A stretch of DNA of 34,267 nucleotides from Paenibacillus sp. LHD-38 (GCF_031157315.1 NZ_JAVIFU010000059.1:1-34267); one strand, 5' to 3'. Shown: positions 22,679 to 30,946, counted from the stretch's first letter. A program made the numbers and translations. Notes: a model not told the origin generated them from the letters alone.

Positions 22679-23446
22679 ATGTCAAAAGTAAGTAATGTTT
22701 ATATGATAACCATATCCATATTATTGACTTTCTCCGTGTTCTTCTCAAGTTCTTATGCACAAGGATTGCCGAAATCCCATGCTAATGACTCCGAAGAGGT
22801 AAATAAACGGGTTGAAGAGCTAGAAAAACGTTTGAAACAACTTGAGCCAACTGAACCGACTTCGATTACTAATTCACAAGAGGAAGTAGAAGCCGAAAAA
22901 TACTACCCTTCCGACACCATTCCTATTCCTGAGATAATGGATAAGGGAACAAAAATTCGCTTCAAAGTTATTAAGAATGACCCTAACTATAAAAGACCCG
23001 TTTATGAAGAACATTGGCATAGCACTTATTGGGGAGGTAGATGGAGTTATGTTCCTATGCGAATACATTACGCGCTCCATCGGCTATTTACCACTTATGA
23101 CATTGGAATATCAGGCGAGTTAAATTTCAAAAAGAACGTTGGCATTGATTTCCCTATGTTTCAAAATAAAACTGATCTTGATTTGTATATCGTTGTTTTT
23201 CAGATGACTGTCACTGATATATATACAAAAGGAAACCAAGTAATTGTCGTAGGCACTCCCGAACGAAATGGAGTTCAAGTCTTGACCATTAAAACAGGTG
23301 ATTTATATCCTTCGGATTTAAAGAAATTGTTGCTTATTCAATTAGCAACTCCCCTTGGTTACGAACTTGATTACTCACTCATTGTCTACGAACCATCAGA
23401 TTTTTGGTTAAAACGAATACAGCAAGCAAAAGAACGAAAACGATAA
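22679..23446 (+). CDS. Secreted coiled-coil protein, unknown function
   Basis: 255 residues on the opposite strand to the neighbouring cassettes. Signal peptide (about 1-28, ending SSSYAQG), then a short heptad-like coiled coil (VNKRVEELEKRLKQLEPTEP), then a ~180-residue globular domain rich in aromatics (EEHWHSTYWGGRWSYVPMR). No family recognised. ATG 22679 follows GAGGTG by 6 bases. It has a strong terminator directly after it. No element separates it from the lipoprotein group on its right. Confidence 0.7.
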   Translation: MSKVSNVYMITISILLTFSVFFSSSYAQGLPKSHANDSEEVNKRVEELEKRLKQLEPTEPTSITNSQEEVEAEKYYPSDTIPIPEIMDKGTKIRFKVIKNDPNYKRPVYEEHWHSTYWGGRWSYVPMRIHYALHRLFTTYDIGISGELNFKKNVGIDFPMFQNKTDLDLYIVVFQMTVTDIYTKGNQVIVVGTPERNGVQVLTIKTGDLYPSDLKKLLLIQLATPLGYELDYSLIVYEPSDFWLKRIQQAKERKR

Positions 23447-23447
23447 T

Positions 23448-23470
23448 GGCGCTTGATTAGCGCCCTTTTT
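23448..23470 (+). terminator. Intrinsic terminator of the secreted coiled-coil gene
   Basis: GGCGCT (23448-23453) / AGCGCC (23459-23464) then CTTTTT, starting two bases after the stop. Confidence 0.9.
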
Positions 23471-23507
23471 CATGACTTTATTTGTTAGTTAAAAAATAGC
23501 CCTGCAT

Positions 23508-23679
23508 TTATTTACTTAATGAATGTCTGATAATTTCATCTACCACAGCTTGTGGGGTGTACGATAGCATGATATATCCTTTTGTTTTTACAGTTACCTA
23601 ATCGCCATTATTTACTGCAACCAATTATCAATCCACAGACAGTAATTATTAATACTAAAAAGGCTAACGTTCTTTGCAT
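23508..23679 (-). pseudogene. Very small lipoprotein, frameshifted
   Basis: ATG 23679 opens MQRTLAFLVLIITVCGLIIGC, a lipoprotein signal with lipobox LIIGC, and stops after SK. In another frame the sequence continues NNGD, stop, VTVKTKGYIM and LSYTPQAVVDEIIRHSLSK to 23508. The joined product would be about 55 residues and needs one shift and one stop corrected. It is last in the minus-strand run of secreted proteins. Confidence 0.45.
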
Positions 23680-23760
23680 TCTCGGTCGCCCCCACCCCTT
23701 GTATATATACAACTCCCGCACCCTGATAACATTCAACAGAGTGCATATAATAAACGAGTC

Positions 23761-24346
23761 CTACTCATTTACTTTGAAATCAATTTGAGTCTTTATATTA
23801 AAATCTTCTTTATCATTAGTGTCTTCATTGGATGATTGAACATAAAAATCAACATAACCATCAACAACATAATAACCAGCAGGAAACCCATTCTCCCAAA
23901 AACTTTTTATAAAATCGGCATATTCTTTTTTTGTCTTGTTCGTCGTATCCACCGCTTTTCTTATACTCTTCCCGAAGAGGTTCACCTCTTTTGAGAGTTG
24001 TGCTTAATAACGGTTCGTTCATGCTATAAGAAATATCATAATCCCTTGTTTTCTCCACGATCGGAAAATAGAAGGGAGACGCAGCATGATAAATCGTGAC
24101 CGTTTCTTTATCGCCTATATATTCTAATTCAGCATAAAGCTTCACTGAATCACCCTTTTGATACTCTTCATTCTCGGTGACTAGTCTGTATACAAAATCG
24201 CCTTCAGTTATCTCCGCTCGTGGTTTGTTTAAAACATCATAATCTGCCGAGTTAGAGCTGATATTGTCAGCATTACCTTGTGATCCACAACCTGCCAATA
24301 AAAATGTTATCACTATAAGACTTAGTAATAATTTGAATCCCCTCAT
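23761..24346 (-). pseudogene. Lipoprotein split by a frameshift in an A7 run
   Basis: Starts at ATG 24346 (GAGAGGTG upstream). Signal peptide with lipobox LLAGC (Cys20), then a beta-rich region (EGDFVYRLVTENEEYQKGDS, VKLYAELEYIGD, ETVTIYHAASPFYFPI) resembling BsuPI-like extracellular domains. Frame is lost at GACAAAAAAAGAATATG near 23940; removing one A joins it to KKEYADFIKSFWENG and VVDGYVDFYV to the stop at 23761. The whole protein would be about 190 residues. Real inactivation, transcript slippage or a sequencing error are all possible. Confidence 0.65.
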
Positions 24347-24386
24347 AAAAACACCTCTCAATATAAGATGTATGAAACCTTTAGAA

Positions 24387-24977
24387 TTATCGGCGGCGCC
24401 TTCTAAAGGATATAACCAGCAACACAAAAAATGCGAGAAAAACGACAATCACTATACCGATTTTAACGAATCGGTTATTTGTTTCTTCTTTAAAGTTAGA
24501 TATTTCGGATGGAGTCTTTGATGGTTCATATCCTGCTCCCAATGCTTTTAATTCTTCTTGCGCAGATGCAAGCGTCTTTGTTCCTCCACAAAGACCAGTT
24601 TCAAGTCGATCTGGATCACCGTAAGCAAAAACAATATATTCTTCATTCACTTCGAATCCCTCATATCCACAACTTGCCGAACTCAATGCCGTGTAAACAG
24701 TCGTTTGAGAACCTAATTCACCTTTCCATACCGTTTTCACTTCCATTTGGGCTTTAACAGGATCTGCGGAAGACCAAATCTTTCCTTTAGAAGATTTTGT
24801 CAAAGTCAAAACTTTTCCCGTAAATATTGCGGTTTTTCGATTCAGCTGATCCTCTACGCTTGGAGGCTCCGCACAAGAGCATGCTTGGACAGTTAATGGA
24901 TTGACCACGAACCACATACTGAACATTATCAAAAAACTCAATAAGACCATTGTTGTGCTTTTCCGCATTTTCATCAC
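24387..24977 (-). CDS. Secreted TIMP/netrin-like domain protein with C-terminal membrane anchor
   Basis: 196 residues. Signal peptide (1-31) ends at VQA, leaving Cys33-Ser-Cys35 at the mature N-terminus; CSCAEPPSVEDQLNRKTAIF then ASCGYEGFEVNEEYIVFA and GLCGGT fit a bacterial NTR/TIMP-like fold with disulfides. The C-terminus has a hydrophobic helix (about 170-191) and RRRRR, so the domain faces outside the cell. Family members are common in spore-forming Bacillota; function is not established. It lies 40 bases upstream of the split lipoprotein, probably in the same operon. Confidence 0.8.
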   Translation of the reverse strand: MMKMRKSTTMVLLSFLIMFSMWFVVNPLTVQACSCAEPPSVEDQLNRKTAIFTGKVLTLTKSSKGKIWSSADPVKAQMEVKTVWKGELGSQTTVYTALSSASCGYEGFEVNEEYIVFAYGDPDRLETGLCGGTKTLASAQEELKALGAGYEPSKTPSEISNFKEETNNRFVKIGIVIVVFLAFFVLLVISFRRRRR

Positions 24978-25039
24978 CTCATCGATTGGTGGTCGTTCCC
25001 AACTAATTTTATAACACTTCCGTTTATGCTACTTATATT

Positions 25040-25452
25040 TTATTCCGTTAGAGACCGCAGCTCCTCGACAACCATATCCACTCGCTCATCTTTAAAGGAT
25101 TCATCTGCCACATAAAAAATTAATACATTCGCTATTTGGTATATGGTGTATGGACTCAAATCCGCTGCTGCTGTCTTTTTCTCGAAATCCTTTATACCCT
25201 TTCTAACCTCTTCGCTGGAGGTGTAGACATAAATGCTGATTTTTTGATTTTCATCAATTACAAAACGCCTTGGTGTGACATCATTATATGCTCTTGAAAA
25301 TACGCTTTCTGGATGCAAGCCTGGTTCTTCTAACATCGAAACCCCATGATTTTCAAATAAATCTTTAATTTGTGCCAACGTAACTTTTTCTCTTTGTTCA
25401 TACCCCCCGCAATAATGAAGCAGATAGCTAAAGTAATCACCATTTTTCTCAT
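25040..25452 (-). pseudogene. Small lipoprotein-like gene split by a frameshift in a G6 run
   Basis: ATG 25452, with GGGGG 6 bases upstream, opens a signal peptide MRKMVITLAICFIIAG, then shifts frame at the G run (CCCCCC on plus, 25403-25408). The rest reads YEQREKVTLAQIKDLFENHG to ELRSLTE and the stop at 25040. The uninterrupted 143-residue frame starting at 25471 gives an unlikely N-terminus with no signal. First gene of the minus-strand run of four secreted proteins. Confidence 0.6.
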
Positions 25453-25489
25453 TACAATCCCCCTTAAACATTTATGACGATTGGAGAAG

Positions 25490-25515
25490 GAATTAAGTTG
25501 CCCGTTCGATACTCT
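25490..25515 (-). repeat. Decayed core E24
   Basis: AATTAAGTTGCCCGTTCGAT upstream of the lipoprotein operon. Only CCCGTT and its immediate flanks match a core. Confidence 0.4.
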
Positions 25516-25598
25516 CTTCAGTTGAATTGCAGTTATATATACTTTTTATTTTGGAAATGATCATAAAATAGGAAGCTACATAGGAGGGACAAACAAAT

Positions 25599-25760
25599 TT
25601 GGAGATATGGCATGTATGGGAATGTAATCAATGTGGTTCAACAATGACAATAAATTACGATGCAACTAATGAAGATTACCACAGGTTTAAGAATTGCGGT
25701 TGTAAGCTTGATGGTATTTTAGAGTGGAAGTATAACTATGATGAGGTTCAAAATATTTAA
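25599..25760 (+). CDS. Small zinc-ribbon-like protein, 53 aa
   Basis: Start TTG 25599, with GGAGGG ten bases upstream. The protein has a CNQCGS knuckle and a later CGC, i.e. C-x2-C and C-x-C pairs about 24 residues apart, with acidic, aromatic flanks (MEIWHVWECNQCG; LDGILEWKYNYDEV). Probably a Zn-binding domain; partner unknown. It is followed by a terminator hairpin and then a core in the plus-strand sense, so it reads as a miniature cassette inverted relative to the rest of the array. Confidence 0.6.
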   Translation: MEIWHVWECNQCGSTMTINYDATNEDYHRFKNCGCKLDGILEWKYNYDEVQNI

Positions 25761-25785
25761 AACAAAGGCTATGTTAACCTTTGTT
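25761..25785 (+). terminator. Hairpin after the small zinc-ribbon gene
   Basis: AACAAAGG (25761-25768) / CCTTTGTT (25778-25785), starting at the stop codon; only a weak T run follows. Confidence 0.6.
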
Positions 25786-25796
25786 GTTGATTTTCT

Positions 25797-25813
25797 ATTG
25801 AAGTAACGGGCAG
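25797..25813 (+). repeat. Array core in inverted orientation
   Basis: ATTGAAGTAACGGGCAG, the reverse complement of a core 1-type sequence (CTGCCCGTTAC), just 3' of the plus-strand zinc-ribbon gene, so the gene-core polarity is kept. Confidence 0.65.
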
Positions 25814-25944
25814 TTTTCATTAATGCTTCCGTTGTAACTTGGTGAATGGAATAAGTGTAAACTATTGTTTGCTAAATACATGTTCATTCAAAAACACTAA
25901 ACTCATAATAAATAATATTAAGTTGGCTTAGAAGGGAGAGCTAT

Positions 25945-26568
25945 ATGTTTACAATGATTCCTGTAGAACCTGTACGTGTACCAAAGAACATTGCAATACT
26001 GATTTTTGATAACGTAACAATTTTAGATTTTACTGGACCTTATGATGTGTTTACCCATGCGAATAGAGAGGACATCAAAGTATACACTGTTGCGGAGAAT
26101 TTATCGGTAGTAACGGGTTATGGAAATTTATGCATAATGCCTAATTACAGTATTTTTGATTGCCCCAAGCCAGATATTTTAATAATTCCAGGTGGTCTTG
26201 GGACAAGAAAAGAAATGCATAACCCGATAATTATTGAGTGGATTAAGCAATCTTATAATAATATTGAGTTAATGTTTTCGGTATGTTCAGGAGCATTACT
26301 TTTAGCAAAAGCAGGATTGCTTGACGGGTTAAAAGCAACTACACACCATAATGTATTTGGGCTTCTGGAAGAAATCGCACCTACTACGGAAATTATAAGA
26401 GATAGACGATTTGTTGATAACGGTAAGATTCTTTTATCAGCAGGAATATCTGCGGGAATTGATTTATCACTCTTTGTTGTCGAGAAAGTTTTCGGCAAGG
26501 AAAGAGCATTACAAACTACGAATGGTATGGAGTATCAGTGGAGTTATTCAAATCACGGAGAACTATAG
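25945..26568 (+). CDS. DJ-1/PfpI family protein
   Basis: 207 residues. Class I glutamine amidotransferase-like fold: AILIFDNVTILDFTGPYDVF at the N-terminus, PDILIIPGGLGTRK in the middle, and a nucleophile elbow FSVCSGALLLAKAGLL with Cys114. The DFTGPYDVF plus CSGALLLA combination is typical of the isonitrile-hydratase/AraC-N-terminal branch of the superfamily. It could be a hydratase, glyoxalase-like or chaperone-type enzyme; substrate unknown. GAAGGGAGAG lies upstream of the ATG. Not obviously part of a cassette. Confidence 0.88.
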   Translation: MFTMIPVEPVRVPKNIAILIFDNVTILDFTGPYDVFTHANREDIKVYTVAENLSVVTGYGNLCIMPNYSIFDCPKPDILIIPGGLGTRKEMHNPIIIEWIKQSYNNIELMFSVCSGALLLAKAGLLDGLKATTHHNVFGLLEEIAPTTEIIRDRRFVDNGKILLSAGISAGIDLSLFVVEKVFGKERALQTTNGMEYQWSYSNHGEL

Positions 26569-26616
26569 TTTCTTTTGGTCAGAAATCAACAATCAAGAAT
26601 AACAGAGCCAAAACAA

Positions 26617-26653
26617 AAAAAATCGCCTTGGACATTTGTCAAACGTGATTTTT
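26617..26653 (+). terminator. Probable terminator of the DJ-1 gene
   Basis: AAAAATC...TTG (ending about 26630) pairs with CAA...GATTTTT (ending 26653); weak GC content but a clear inverted repeat about 50 bases past the stop. Confidence 0.5.
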
Positions 26654-26790
26654 CGTTCCCGTCATTAATTAAAGAATATGAGTAGTCTTATATTTTTGAA
26701 CCTATATTATTGCAAAAATTTATGCAGATTTATCGGAGCTCAGACGATGCTTCTATTCCGATATGGGAATAAAACTTGTATCATCTTATC

Positions 26791-26862
26791 GCGCTAAATT
26801 GCACGTTAATTTAAATAAAAAAGGAGCAACTGCGAACTGACGCTCAATATTCACACTAAACG
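26791..26862 (-). repeat. Decayed array element E25
   Basis: CGCTAAATTGCACGTTAATTTAA followed by AAAAGGAGCAACTGC and TGACGCTC: core 1 and a hairpin of the GGAGCAG class, both with several substitutions. No core 2 is recognisable. Confidence 0.5.
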
Positions 26863-27106
26863 ACAAGGCAAGCAACTAATGCTATTTGCACACTTTGCAC
26901 CTATTAGATTTTATACCTTTTTCTTCACCTGAAAACCGAGACGTAATTTACGTAAGAATTTGTCTGTACAGAAAAATGGGAAAACGTTAGAACCTCAAAA
27001 GAAAAAGAAGAAAACCGTGTTCCACCTGCCACACGTCTGTTCGTAAGGCTCTTCGCTATACTTCGTGGCTAAAGGTACGTTTGATAGTCCTTAGAGTAGC
27101 GAGGAA
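26863..27106. other. Stretch with no gene recognised
   Basis: I see no credible coding frame, RNA gene or repeat between decayed element E25 and the CheY fragment. Confidence 0.4.
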
Positions 27107-27244
27107 GCAAAAATAATAATGTGTTCGGCGATAGGACAACAAAAAATCGTCCTTGAAGCAATTACCGAAGGCGCAAAAGATTTCATAGTAAAGCCGTTCC
27201 AAAGTGATAGGATTATGGAGGCTCTCTTACATGTAGCACATTAA
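27107..27244 (+). pseudogene. cheY: C-terminal fragment of CheY response regulator
   Basis: 45 codons encoding AKIIMCSAIGQQKIVLEAIT then EGAKDFIVKPFQSDRIMEAL and the end. This is the last third of chemotaxis CheY: MCSA precedes helix 4, and KDFIVKPF holds the invariant Lys-Pro. The receiver N-terminus with the phospho-acceptor Asp is absent, so it cannot be phosphorylated. The original terminator is still attached. It looks like a chromosomal remnant left by a deletion or insertion. Confidence 0.8.
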
Positions 27245-27247
27245 AAT

Positions 27248-27302
27248 AAGCCCCGCTTCGCTGACCGTGGAAAGTAACGGAATGCGAACGAGGGGCTTTT
27301 CT
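27248..27302 (+). terminator. Terminator after the CheY fragment
   Basis: AAGCCCC (27248-27254) with GGGGCTT (27292-27298), plus an inner TTCG/CGAA pairing, then TTTTC. Confidence 0.75.
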
Positions 27303-27361
27303 TCGTTTTATCTATCGTTTAGTTACTTGAAATTCACTTCAAGGAAGTGAGGTATTAGATT

Positions 27362-27484
27362 GTGAACCTTCATCGTGTTCCACATACATCTGATCCATAT
27401 GAAAGATCCAGGGGGATACCTTACAGTAAGAAAATTAAACCAGATTGCCTAATGCTCTGGCAACCTAATTTATTATTGATCTAA
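27362..27484 (+). CDS. Possible 40-aa peptide
   Basis: GTG 27362, with GAGGT 8 bases upstream, opens MNLHRVPHTSDPYERSRGIP to the stop at 27482-27484. No family recognised; it may be chance or the remnant of a longer gene. Confidence 0.2.
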   Translation: MNLHRVPHTSDPYERSRGIPYSKKIKPDCLMLWQPNLLLI

Positions 27485-27535
27485 TGTTCTCCGTTGTCGT
27501 AACATTTTTTTCTTCTAGCGTGGAAGATATGTTAC

Positions 27536-28276
27536 TTAAGAACGGTTGGCATCAGACCAGATCTTTAATTCTTCCACATTATCTGTCTGAAATACCACGC
27601 CGTCCTTATTAAATACGAGAATAACTGGTAGCTTCTCAAAGCCGAATTCCTGTTTATAATCAACAACCGTTCCCTCTTCATGAGCCTTCCACCAAATGCC
27701 ACCTTTGAATGATATCGGCACGTGTTTTTCGAAATCCAGCTCATCAAATGGTGGCCTTGTACCTTCCTCGTACATCACTACTGTGTGGAAACCATCCCCA
27801 CGGCTTAAGAAGCCCTTCCATCTTTCCTGCTTAGACATGTTGACTTTAAAGATTTTGTTTGCCTTGTAGGCGTGTCTATCTCTTTCAGTTTCACTTGCTG
27901 GGGTCGGCGACACCGCTAGTTTTTGTCCTATTTTTAAATTTTTTGGATCGATCAGTCCGTTTTCGGAATCAAAAACAGTCGTTTCATCATAGGATACGGT
28001 TTGCGAGTGCATGATGTCCTCTCGTTCTCCAGTCGTATTATTTCGGTGCACCCAATCATCAATATCTAAATGAATTTCACGTTTCTCCGTGTCCATGCCG
28101 AGTACAGATACAATCATTGTATCCTCATTTGAGGAAGCTTTTGTTGGCACTGTTTGGACATGGTGATCAACTTTGTTGATGACAGGCTTAATTTGATCCT
28201 CACCGCAGCTCGTCAAAAAAACCGTGATTAAAGACGTTCTAATGATAATTCTTGAAAGATAGCGAAAGCTATTCAT
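27536..28276 (-). CDS. Lipoprotein, unknown function
   Basis: 246 residues with a lipoprotein signal: hydrophobic stretch to VFLTSC (lipobox, Cys24). The mature protein has a DUF3221-like beta-rich middle (MIVSVLGMDTEKREIHLDID, TVFDSENGLIDPKNLKIGQK) and a C-terminal block EKLPVILVFNKDGVVFQTDN resembling the end of a thioredoxin-like fold without cysteines. It should be anchored to the outer face of the membrane. GAAGGGAGAG lies 7 bases before the ATG. A half element (E26) lies upstream. Confidence 0.75.
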   Translation of the reverse strand: MNSFRYLSRIIIRTSLITVFLTSCGEDQIKPVINKVDHHVQTVPTKASSNEDTMIVSVLGMDTEKREIHLDIDDWVHRNNTTGEREDIMHSQTVSYDETTVFDSENGLIDPKNLKIGQKLAVSPTPASETERDRHAYKANKIFKVNMSKQERWKGFLSRGDGFHTVVMYEEGTRPPFDELDFEKHVPISFKGGIWWKAHEEGTVVDYKQEFGFEKLPVILVFNKDGVVFQTDNVEELKIWSDANRS

Positions 28277-28323
28277 GGATGTTCTCTCCCTTCATCAAAT
28301 AGACGAAAGTGGAGAACATTTGT

Positions 28324-28350
28324 TGCATTAAACTGCCAGTTAGCTTAATA
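28324..28350 (-). repeat. Array element E26, core 1 only
   Basis: TGCATTAAACTGCCAGTTAG then CTTAATA. The hairpin and second core are missing; the sequence that follows is unrelated. Confidence 0.7.
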
Positions 28351-28525
28351 CCCAACTCAGCCTTGTGGTGCATGAGTGGTTCTTTCTGATTAACATTGTG
28401 GCTCTATTTTATTAGTACAGTGGCTCTCACAGATTAATTAAATGGCTCTAATCCATCAATATACTCACTTGCTCTTCCTGATCTTTCTGCTCCCTTCCTT
28501 TTCATTCCATTTGCTCTGGAAATGC

Positions 28526-28777
28526 CTATTGAATTGCCTCATAACAGCAATCACAAACAATAATATTCATCTCGCTCATTCCAATAAATTTTGCCTTGGT
28601 TCTATACGTAACACCTTCTAGGACTTCGCGCGGCATAAAGCCTTCTCCACATGTCGAACACGTTGCTTGGATTTTCATATAGCATTCCAAGCACAGTGAG
28701 CCGATGTCGTAATTCAGATGTTTAAACAGCATTTCTGCTTCATTCGAGCAAAACGTACAACATTTCATATTCTTCAC
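28526..28777 (-). CDS. Small zinc-finger protein, four CxxC knuckles
   Basis: 83 residues with CTFC (7-10), CLEC (29-32), CSTC (40-43) and CDCC near the C-terminus: enough cysteines for two zinc ribbons. Aromatic and charged residues lie between. Probably a small nucleic-acid- or protein-binding factor; no named family recognised. GGAGGGTG lies about 8 bases before the ATG. It has a strong hairpin on its upstream side. Confidence 0.75.
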   Translation of the reverse strand: MKNMKCCTFCSNEAEMLFKHLNYDIGSLCLECYMKIQATCSTCGEGFMPREVLEGVTYRTKAKFIGMSEMNIIVCDCCYEAIQ

Positions 28778-28802
28778 CCTCCATTTTCATCGGAAATGCA
28801 AA

Positions 28803-28852
28803 AAACCGCAGACCTAATCCCTTAATGTTAACAAGGATTATTGGTCTACGGT
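28803..28852. terminator. Long hairpin, probably a bidirectional terminator
   Basis: AACCGCAGACCTAATCC (28803-28819) pairs with GGATTATTGGTCTACGGTT (28834-28852) with small bulges, flanked by AAAAA on the left and TTCTT on the right. Confidence 0.7.
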
Positions 28853-28924
28853 TCTTCCGCAAAACCGATCTTATTTATTTAATTTAATATAATTCATGCC
28901 CGATAATAGTACAAGGTTTTTTAT

Positions 28925-29125
28925 TTATACAAATTCAAATGCCAAGTAAAACATAATTCTCAACATATTAATGTCGAATATATTTTTCAGACTAGCTATT
29001 ATTTCATCGGTTAACTCAGCTTCAACTTCGATCATTTCTTCAATATTGTTATAGCTAACGGTAGATGCTTTGCCTGTATCATTTATGGTTTCAAAGTAGT
29101 CAGCAACCAGCTCAGTGGCACCCAT
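28925..29125 (-). CDS. Hypothetical fragment lacking a convincing start
   Basis: 66 residues from ATG 29125 (MGATELVADYFETINDTGKA, then an acidic helix). No ribosome site precedes that ATG, and the same frame stays open upstream to about 29268 (ADILALISNSKVF, TTTISPIIKAAMGATEL) without any usable start codon. It is more likely the 3' part of a truncated gene than a complete one. No family recognised. Confidence 0.35.
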   Translation of the reverse strand: MGATELVADYFETINDTGKASTVSYNNIEEMIEVEAELTDEIIASLKNIFDINMLRIMFYLAFEFV

Positions 29126-29276
29126 TGCAGCCTTGATTATCGGGCTAATTGTCGTGGTTATGAGGAGCGTCTTACATTTACTCGTGAATACTTTACTATT
29201 AGAAATTAATGCAAGGATATCAGCGTATACAGCGGAGATTTTTATGAAGAAATACCGAATATAAATGTTTTATACT

Positions 29277-29330
29277 CATCAATGGTTTATTGCCTTACGT
29301 AATGAACCATTGATGATTATTTTTATTTAT
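29277..29330. terminator. Perfect 12-bp hairpin
   Basis: TCATCAATGGTT (29277-29288) / AACCATTGATGA (29305-29316). A T-rich run follows on the plus strand; it sits at the 3' end of the TPR-like gene. Confidence 0.7.
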
Positions 29331-29334
29331 CGTA

Positions 29335-29994
29335 TTAAAAATATGACTCGCGGTTAGGTTTGGTTCGCTGCCTTGCCAATGATGTAAGCATTAAATATTT
29401 TTGAAGTCCCTTTGAAGCTTTGATTGCCAGATTACCCAATTGCTCGGCTTTTTCCATATTTCCTTTTTTATATTCTTCTTCGGCCTCAAGTATATACAGA
29501 AAGACCTTATTTTTCAGTTTGCTTTTGTAAATTCTATATGTCTCCCATTGAATCTCCATTAGAGCGATCAGAGCGTAATTGTAAGAGCGTACTTCAGGAT
29601 TTTTAATCATTTCGGTTTCCCTTTTCGCTGCGGATATATTATTCCTTTCTAAATATAGTGCAGCTTTTAAAAGAGCTCGCATCTGTTGTTGCCTTCCCCA
29701 ACTTTTCAAACGTTCTATTTTTTTATAGGCTTCATCATAATTACCAATTGTTATGTCAAGTAGGGCTGTGTAGTAGGGATGTTTTTGTTTATAAAGAAAT
29801 TTTTCAACACGATCCATATCACGAGAGAAATAAAGAACGAGGAAAGAAATGATTTGATCCAAATATATTAGTACTGTTATCCCGAGCACAATCGGTATAA
29901 AAACAAAAATTGATAGTTCGATTTCGTAGAAACCCACTAAAAGTCCTATTCCTATGCTAATAATAAAAAGAAAAACAAAGCGAATGAGATTCAT
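29335..29994 (-). CDS. Membrane protein with TPR-like helical domain
   Basis: About 219 residues. Two N-terminal membrane helices (about 5-27 and 31-57), then a cytosolic all-helical region with TPR-like spacing: HPYYTALLDITIGNYDEAYK, ALLKAALYLERNNISAAKRE and AEEEYKKGNMEKAEQLGNLA. Probably a scaffold-type protein at the inner membrane; no named family. The frame opens at GTG 30003; ATG 29994 is equally placed relative to GGTGACAGGG. Not clearly part of a cassette. Confidence 0.7.
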   Translation of the reverse strand: MNLIRFVFLFIISIGIGLLVGFYEIELSIFVFIPIVLGITVLIYLDQIISFLVLYFSRDMDRVEKFLYKQKHPYYTALLDITIGNYDEAYKKIERLKSWGRQQQMRALLKAALYLERNNISAAKRETEMIKNPEVRSYNYALIALMEIQWETYRIYKSKLKNKVFLYILEAEEEYKKGNMEKAEQLGNLAIKASKGLQKYLMLTSLARQRTKPNRESYF

Positions 29995-30082
29995 CCCTGT
30001 CACCGTCCTAAGATTATCTTATTATGAAGTTAATGATACCTGTTATCGCATCAACAATGTACCGATTTTTCTAGGACTGATT

Positions 30083-30118
30083 AAATCCCTTTTATTATTA
30101 AAAAGTGAAAGGGATTTT
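30083..30118. terminator. Hairpin terminator
   Basis: AAATCCCTTTT (30083-30093) / AAAGGGATTTT (30108-30118). It lies upstream of the TPR gene and downstream of E27, so it isolates both. Confidence 0.7.
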
Positions 30119-30230
30119 CATACGTCTCAATAGTACATTTATTCTTTTTGTATACTAACCAGGATCGAGTTGTTCTTTCTTTTTGTATTTCTTCATATTG
30201 TACTACTACACTTCATCAGAATCTATTAAA

Positions 30231-30278
30231 AAGAGTTGCCGAAGCAACTGTTTCCGCTATCATGTCCCGTTTGCTTAA
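30231..30278 (-). repeat. Array element E27 (short hairpin, core 2 only)
   Basis: AGTTGCCGAAGCAACT mini-hairpin, then GCTATCATGTCCCGTTTGC core. Core 1 is not recognisable. Confidence 0.65.
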
Positions 30279-30288
30279 AAACTAATTG

Positions 30289-30795
30289 TTATTTTCTATC
30301 CCATCCAATAGCTAATTCAACTAAATTGTTTCCGCCTATTGTAATACCCTTCTGTCCAATTATTTGACCACCTTGTGCTTTATAAAATTCAAGGGACGGA
30401 TTATCTTTTAGAACCCACAACATCATTGATGAGTAGCCATTATCCTTTAATGACTCTACAACCGAATTGAACAGCATTTTTCCTAAGCCTAATCGTTGGT
30501 AGTCCTTTAATAAATAGATTGCATATAGTTCTCCATCATGTTTAAATTCATCATTCCGACTTCGACCCCCACTAGAAAATCCAACGATTTTACCTGCTCT
30601 GTCCTCTGCAACGAATATTTTTTCATGTACGTTTAGATTTTCAAATGTCCATAACCAACTTTTCATTCTATTTTCAACGGAGAGATTGGACAAATGCGAT
30701 TCGGAAATAATGTCTTTATAAGTGGTTTTCCAGCTATCAACATGAACAATTGCGATTTTTTCAGCATCTTCAATGTGAGCTTCTCTTATTTTCAT
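30289..30795 (-). CDS. GNAT N-acetyltransferase
   Basis: 168 residues. Acetyl-CoA-binding motif A LKDYQRLGLGKMLFN (Q-R-x-G-x-G at about 100-105) after the ELYAIYLL strand; C-terminal NPSLEFYKAQGGQIIG is the usual motif B helix. The N-terminus IREAHIEDAEKIAIVHVDSW is typical. Acyl acceptor unknown. GAGGGG lies upstream of the ATG. Cassette between E27 and E28. Confidence 0.9.
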   Translation of the reverse strand: MKIREAHIEDAEKIAIVHVDSWKTTYKDIISESHLSNLSVENRMKSWLWTFENLNVHEKIFVAEDRAGKIVGFSSGGRSRNDEFKHDGELYAIYLLKDYQRLGLGKMLFNSVVESLKDNGYSSMMLWVLKDNPSLEFYKAQGGQIIGQKGITIGGNNLVELAIGWDRK

Positions 30796-30860
30796 CGGTT
30801 TCCCCTCAATTCAATTGTCAGTTTAACCGTATATTACCATAAAAGAGCATTGAAGATAAC

Positions 30861-30942
30861 TTCCAGTTACTTGAGAAAACGGCTGCCATTAAGTCGGCCG
30901 CCGTTTCTTATGTTCATTGAGCAATCGTATCCGATAGTTTAA
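30861..30942 (-). repeat. Array element E28 (AAACGGC class)
   Basis: Core 1 decayed to TTCCAGTTACTTGA, hairpin AAACGGCTGCC / GGCCGCCGTTT with an 8-base loop, core 2 GAGCAATCGTATCCGATAG. Same class as E5. Confidence 0.8.
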
Positions 30943-30946
30943 TGAA

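Noticed and set aside
23925..23960. Programmed -1 ribosomal frameshift at the A7 run of the lipoprotein
   Set aside because: Continuing the protein needs +1 (or -2), not -1, and no downstream stimulator was obvious; mutation, transcript slippage or sequencing error fit better.
25040..25471. 143-residue protein from ATG 25471
   Set aside because: Its N-terminus has no signal sequence while ATG 25452 in another frame, with a better ribosome site, encodes a clear signal peptide.
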